Position numbers and translations under genes: made by a program. Below, piece after piece: positions 31,064 to 33,374 of a stretch of DNA of 33,374 bases. The DNA is from an uncultured Bacteroidia bacterium (GTDB taxonomy: Bacteria > Bacteroidota > Bacteroidia > Bacteroidales > UBA932). The notes beneath the pieces were generated by a model. It searched no databases, was not told the origin of the DNA, and saw only the letters and a program-made list of their open reading frames with translations. The DNA is taken from contig CACYCP010000013.1 of the NCBI GenBank assembly GCA_902772985.1, positions 1-33,374 on the forward strand. The letters are read 5' to 3'. Numbering within the stretch: position 1 is the stretch's first letter; each line of letters begins with the position of its first letter.

Positions 31064-33374
31064 TTATACTCCTCGTTGATGGTGGAAATGCCAAGGGTAA
31101 TCTCTTCCAGCACGTCCAGCAGCACTTTTACCGTTTCCAGGGCCGTGAAGATGGTTACGTTGTTCTCGACGGCCGTGCGGCGGATTTCATATCCGTCCAG
31201 GTGGCTGGATTTCTGATTCAGGTCTATGGTGTTGATGACATATTTTACGTGTCCCTGGCGCAGCGACTGGACAATTTCGTCGCTGCCCTCGCCAATCTTC
31301 CGGCGCAGCCTTGTCTTTATTCCGTGTTCCCGCAGGTAGGCCGCCGTACCGGATGTGGCCTCGATATTGAAACCAAGGTTGTAGAAGCGCTTGATAAGGG
31401 GCAGGGCTTCCGCTTTGTCCTTATCGGCAATGGTGGCAAGGATGGTCCCGTATGTCTTGATGTCCATTCCGGAAGCCTGGAGGGACTTGTACAGCGCCCT
31501 GTTGAGGGATTTGTCGTAGCCGATGGCTTCACCCGTGGATTTCATCTCGGGGGAGAGATAGGTGTCTATGCCTTTTATCTTTCCGAAGGAGAAGGCCGGC
31601 GTTTTCGCGAAGTGGCGTTTACGCTCGGGGAAATAGACATCCGTAATGCCCTGTTCCTTGAGCGAGTGGCCCAGCATAACCCTTGTAGCAATGTTTGCCA
31701 TGGGCACTCCGGTAGATTTGGAGATGAAGGGTACCGTGCGGGAACTTCTGGGGTTCACCTCGATGACATAGACGTCTTCGTTGGCGTCCACTATGAACTG
31801 GATGTTGAACAGGCCCACTATGCCAATGGCTTTGCCCAGTTTCACCGTATCTTCGATAATCTCTTTCTTCACCTTGTCGCTGAGGCTGAAGCTGGGATAA
31901 ACGCTTATGCTGTCGCCGGAGTGGATGCCTGTGCGTTCCACGTGCTCCATTATGGCCGGAATGAATACGTCGGTGCCGTCGCAAATGGCGTCCACCTCGG
32001 TTTCCTTGCCCATAATGTACTTGTCAACCAGCACCGGCGAATCCTCGTTTATCTCTACGGCGTTCTGAAGGTAATGCCTGAGGGTGGATTCGTTGCCCAC
32101 TATCATCATTGCCCTTCCGCCCAACACGAAGCTGGGGCGCACAAGCACGGGATAGCCGATGTCTTCGGCTGCCTTAACGCCTTCTTCCACCGTTGTCACG
32201 GCGTGTGCCTTGGGCTGGCGGATGCCAACCTCGCGCATTATCTTCTCGAACACCTTGCGGTCTTCGGCATTGTCTATAGCCTGCAGCCCGGTGCCGATAA
32301 GAGGCACGCCGAACTGTGCGAGCGGAGCCGCAAGGTTGATGGCCGTCTGGCCGCCCAGGCTGACGATGACGCCTTCCGGCTTCTCCAGTTTCACTACGTT
32401 CATCACGTCTTCGGTGGTGAGGGGCTCGAAATAGAGCTTGTCGGAAACAGTATAGTCGGTGGAAACCGTTTCGGGGTTGTTGTTGATGATGATGGCTTCG
32501 TATCCGGCTTCACGTATGGCCCAGATGGCGTGCACGGTAGAATAGTCGAATTCCACGCCCTGGCCTATGCGGATAGGGCCGGAACCAAGCACCAGTATCT
32601 TTTTCCTGTCGGAAGGGATGGATTCGTTTTCCTGCTCGTAGGTGGAATAGAAGTAGGGGACATAGGTGTCGTGTTCGGCCGCGCAGGAGTCTATCATCTT
32701 ATAGACGGGCATGATTCCGTTTTCGAAGCGCAGGCGGATGACATCGGCCTCCTTGAGGCCCCATAGTTCGCCGATGAAGCGGTCGCCGAAGCCCATGCGC
32801 TTGGCCTCGCGGAGCTCGCCGATATCGCCGGGAGCGGCCTGCAGGCGGCGTTCCATTCGTATGATGTTATAGACTTTCTCCAGGAAGAGCATGTCTATCT
32901 TCGTGCGCTCGTATATGCGGTAAAGGTCTATGCGCAGGCGCAGGAGCTGGGCAATTGCGTGGATGCGGTCGTCTGTGGGAGTGCTGATGTAGTCCAGCAG
33001 CTGCTCTTTGCTCCAGTCGTCGAATTTCTTCTTGTGGATGTGGCAGCAGCCGGCCTCCAGCGAACGCATTGCCTTAAGGATGCTCTCCTCCAGGGTGCGG
33101 CCGATGGACATCACTTCGCCCGTTGCCTTCATCTGGGTGCCAAGCTCATTGGAAGCCTCGCTGAATTTGTCGAAGGGGAAACGGGCCACCTTGGTGACGA
33201 CGTAGTCGATTGCGGGCTCCGTGCAGGCTGGCGCACCGGCAATGACAATCTCGTCCAGGGTGAGTCCTACGGCAATTTTTGCCGTCACGCGGGCGATGGG
33301 GAAGCCGCTGGCCTTGGATGCCAGGGCCGACGAACGCGACACGCGCGGGTTCACCTCAATGATATAGTACTTGA
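31060..33374 (-). CDS. carB: Carbamoyl phosphate synthase large subunit, C-terminal part
   Basis: Uses ammonia from the small subunit, bicarbonate and two ATP to make carbamoyl phosphate for PyrB. About 771 residues are visible out of about 1075; the frame runs off the window edge (KYYIIEVNPRVSRSSALAS at the start). Seen: end of the first ATP-grasp domain, the oligomerisation helices, the second ATP-grasp half from ILVLGSGPIRIGQGVEFDY to YVIEVNPRSSRTVPF, and the C-terminal MGS-like allosteric domain (YGTILATIADKDK, NIEATSGTAAYL, to TAVENNVTIFTALE). The full ligand set of the second half looks intact. Probably preceded by carA outside the window. Confidence 0.97.
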   Translation of the reverse strand, partial: KYYIIEVNPRVSRSSALASKASGFPIARVTAKIAVGLTLDEIVIAGAPACTEPAIDYVVTKVARFPFDKFSEASNELGTQMKATGEVMSIGRTLEESILKAMRSLEAGCCHIHKKKFDDWSKEQLLDYISTPTDDRIHAIAQLLRLRIDLYRIYERTKIDMLFLEKVYNIIRMERRLQAAPGDIGELREAKRMGFGDRFIGELWGLKEADVIRLRFENGIMPVYKMIDSCAAEHDTYVPYFYSTYEQENESIPSDRKKILVLGSGPIRIGQGVEFDYSTVHAIWAIREAGYEAIIINNNPETVSTDYTVSDKLYFEPLTTEDVMNVVKLEKPEGVIVSLGGQTAINLAAPLAQFGVPLIGTGLQAIDNAEDRKVFEKIMREVGIRQPKAHAVTTVEEGVKAAEDIGYPVLVRPSFVLGGRAMMIVGNESTLRHYLQNAVEINEDSPVLVDKYIMGKETEVDAICDGTDVFIPAIMEHVERTGIHSGDSISVYPSFSLSDKVKKEIIEDTVKLGKAIGIVGLFNIQFIVDANEDVYVIEVNPRSSRTVPFISKSTGVPMANIATRVMLGHSLKEQGITDVYFPERKRHFAKTPAFSFGKIKGIDTYLSPEMKSTGEAIGYDKSLNRALYKSLQASGMDIKTYGTILATIADKDKAEALPLIKRFYNLGFNIEATSGTAAYLREHGIKTRLRRKIGEGSDEIVQSLRQGHVKYVINTIDLNQKSSHLDGYEIRRTAVENNVTIFTALETVKVLLDVLEEITLGISTINEEYK

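Noticed and set aside
30709..32766. 685-codon plus-strand frame opposite carB and pyrK
   Set aside because: Antisense to two well-identified genes; composition rich in Gly/His/Val without motifs.

Overview
The window looks like a chromosomal stretch from a Bacteroidota member, most likely Bacteroidales, of moderate to high GC. The main evidence is the promoter grammar. Five promoters show the Bacteroides-type -33 TTG / -7 TAnnTTTG pair with a 20-bp spacer (or a one-base variant of the -33), and three more are weaker matches. Gene content agrees: a PG_1098-type THUMP-like methyltransferase, a fused E1 alpha-beta 2-oxoacid dehydrogenase, metX/metY and class 1B pyrD/pyrK. Shine-Dalgarno sequences are scarce, with one exception ahead of pyrD. 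I cannot name the genus.

Layout. 1-674: 3' part of glyceraldehyde-3-phosphate dehydrogenase with a terminator. 707-4058 (minus): operon methyltransferase, small PLDc_N-like membrane protein, surE, lpxB. 4122-5786: a phosphohexomutase sharing an interlocked divergent promoter with that operon. 5803-5970: debris of a MacB/LolD-type ABC ATPase. 6008-6971 (minus): a compact ABC ATPase plus a 105-residue membrane partner. 6972-7305: a structured non-coding stretch and a tRNA-Ala(CGC) with its own promoter and terminator. 7309-9233 (minus): mannose-1-phosphate guanylyltransferase and a secreted phosphodiester glycosidase.

9348-19139 (plus): one long co-directional array. A rhamnulokinase is translationally coupled to E2, E3 and a fused E1 of a 2-oxoacid dehydrogenase complex, followed by a PHP-like protein and a class II aldolase/short-chain dehydrogenase fusion. 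This reads as a deoxysugar catabolic module physically joined to an acyl-CoA-forming complex. It carries two related palindromic elements: one in frame inside the E2 linker, the other between E1 and the PHP gene.

19136-23775 (minus): methionine operon metY-metX-thrA, divergent from an Lrp-family regulator across a palindrome that is a good operator candidate. 24464-27020: a sorbose-1-phosphate-reductase-like dehydrogenase and a tandem class II aldolase whose second half has lost its catalytic residues. 27026-33374 (minus): de novo pyrimidine operon carB(partial)-pyrK-pyrD-pyrF-pyrE-pyrB, in which PyrB carries a C-terminal zinc-binding tail resembling that of the regulatory subunit PyrI.

Most promising for follow-up: the coding palindromic element with its G9 tract, the kinase-dehydrogenase operon, the PyrB zinc tail, the half-dead tandem aldolase, and two apparently leaderless genes.
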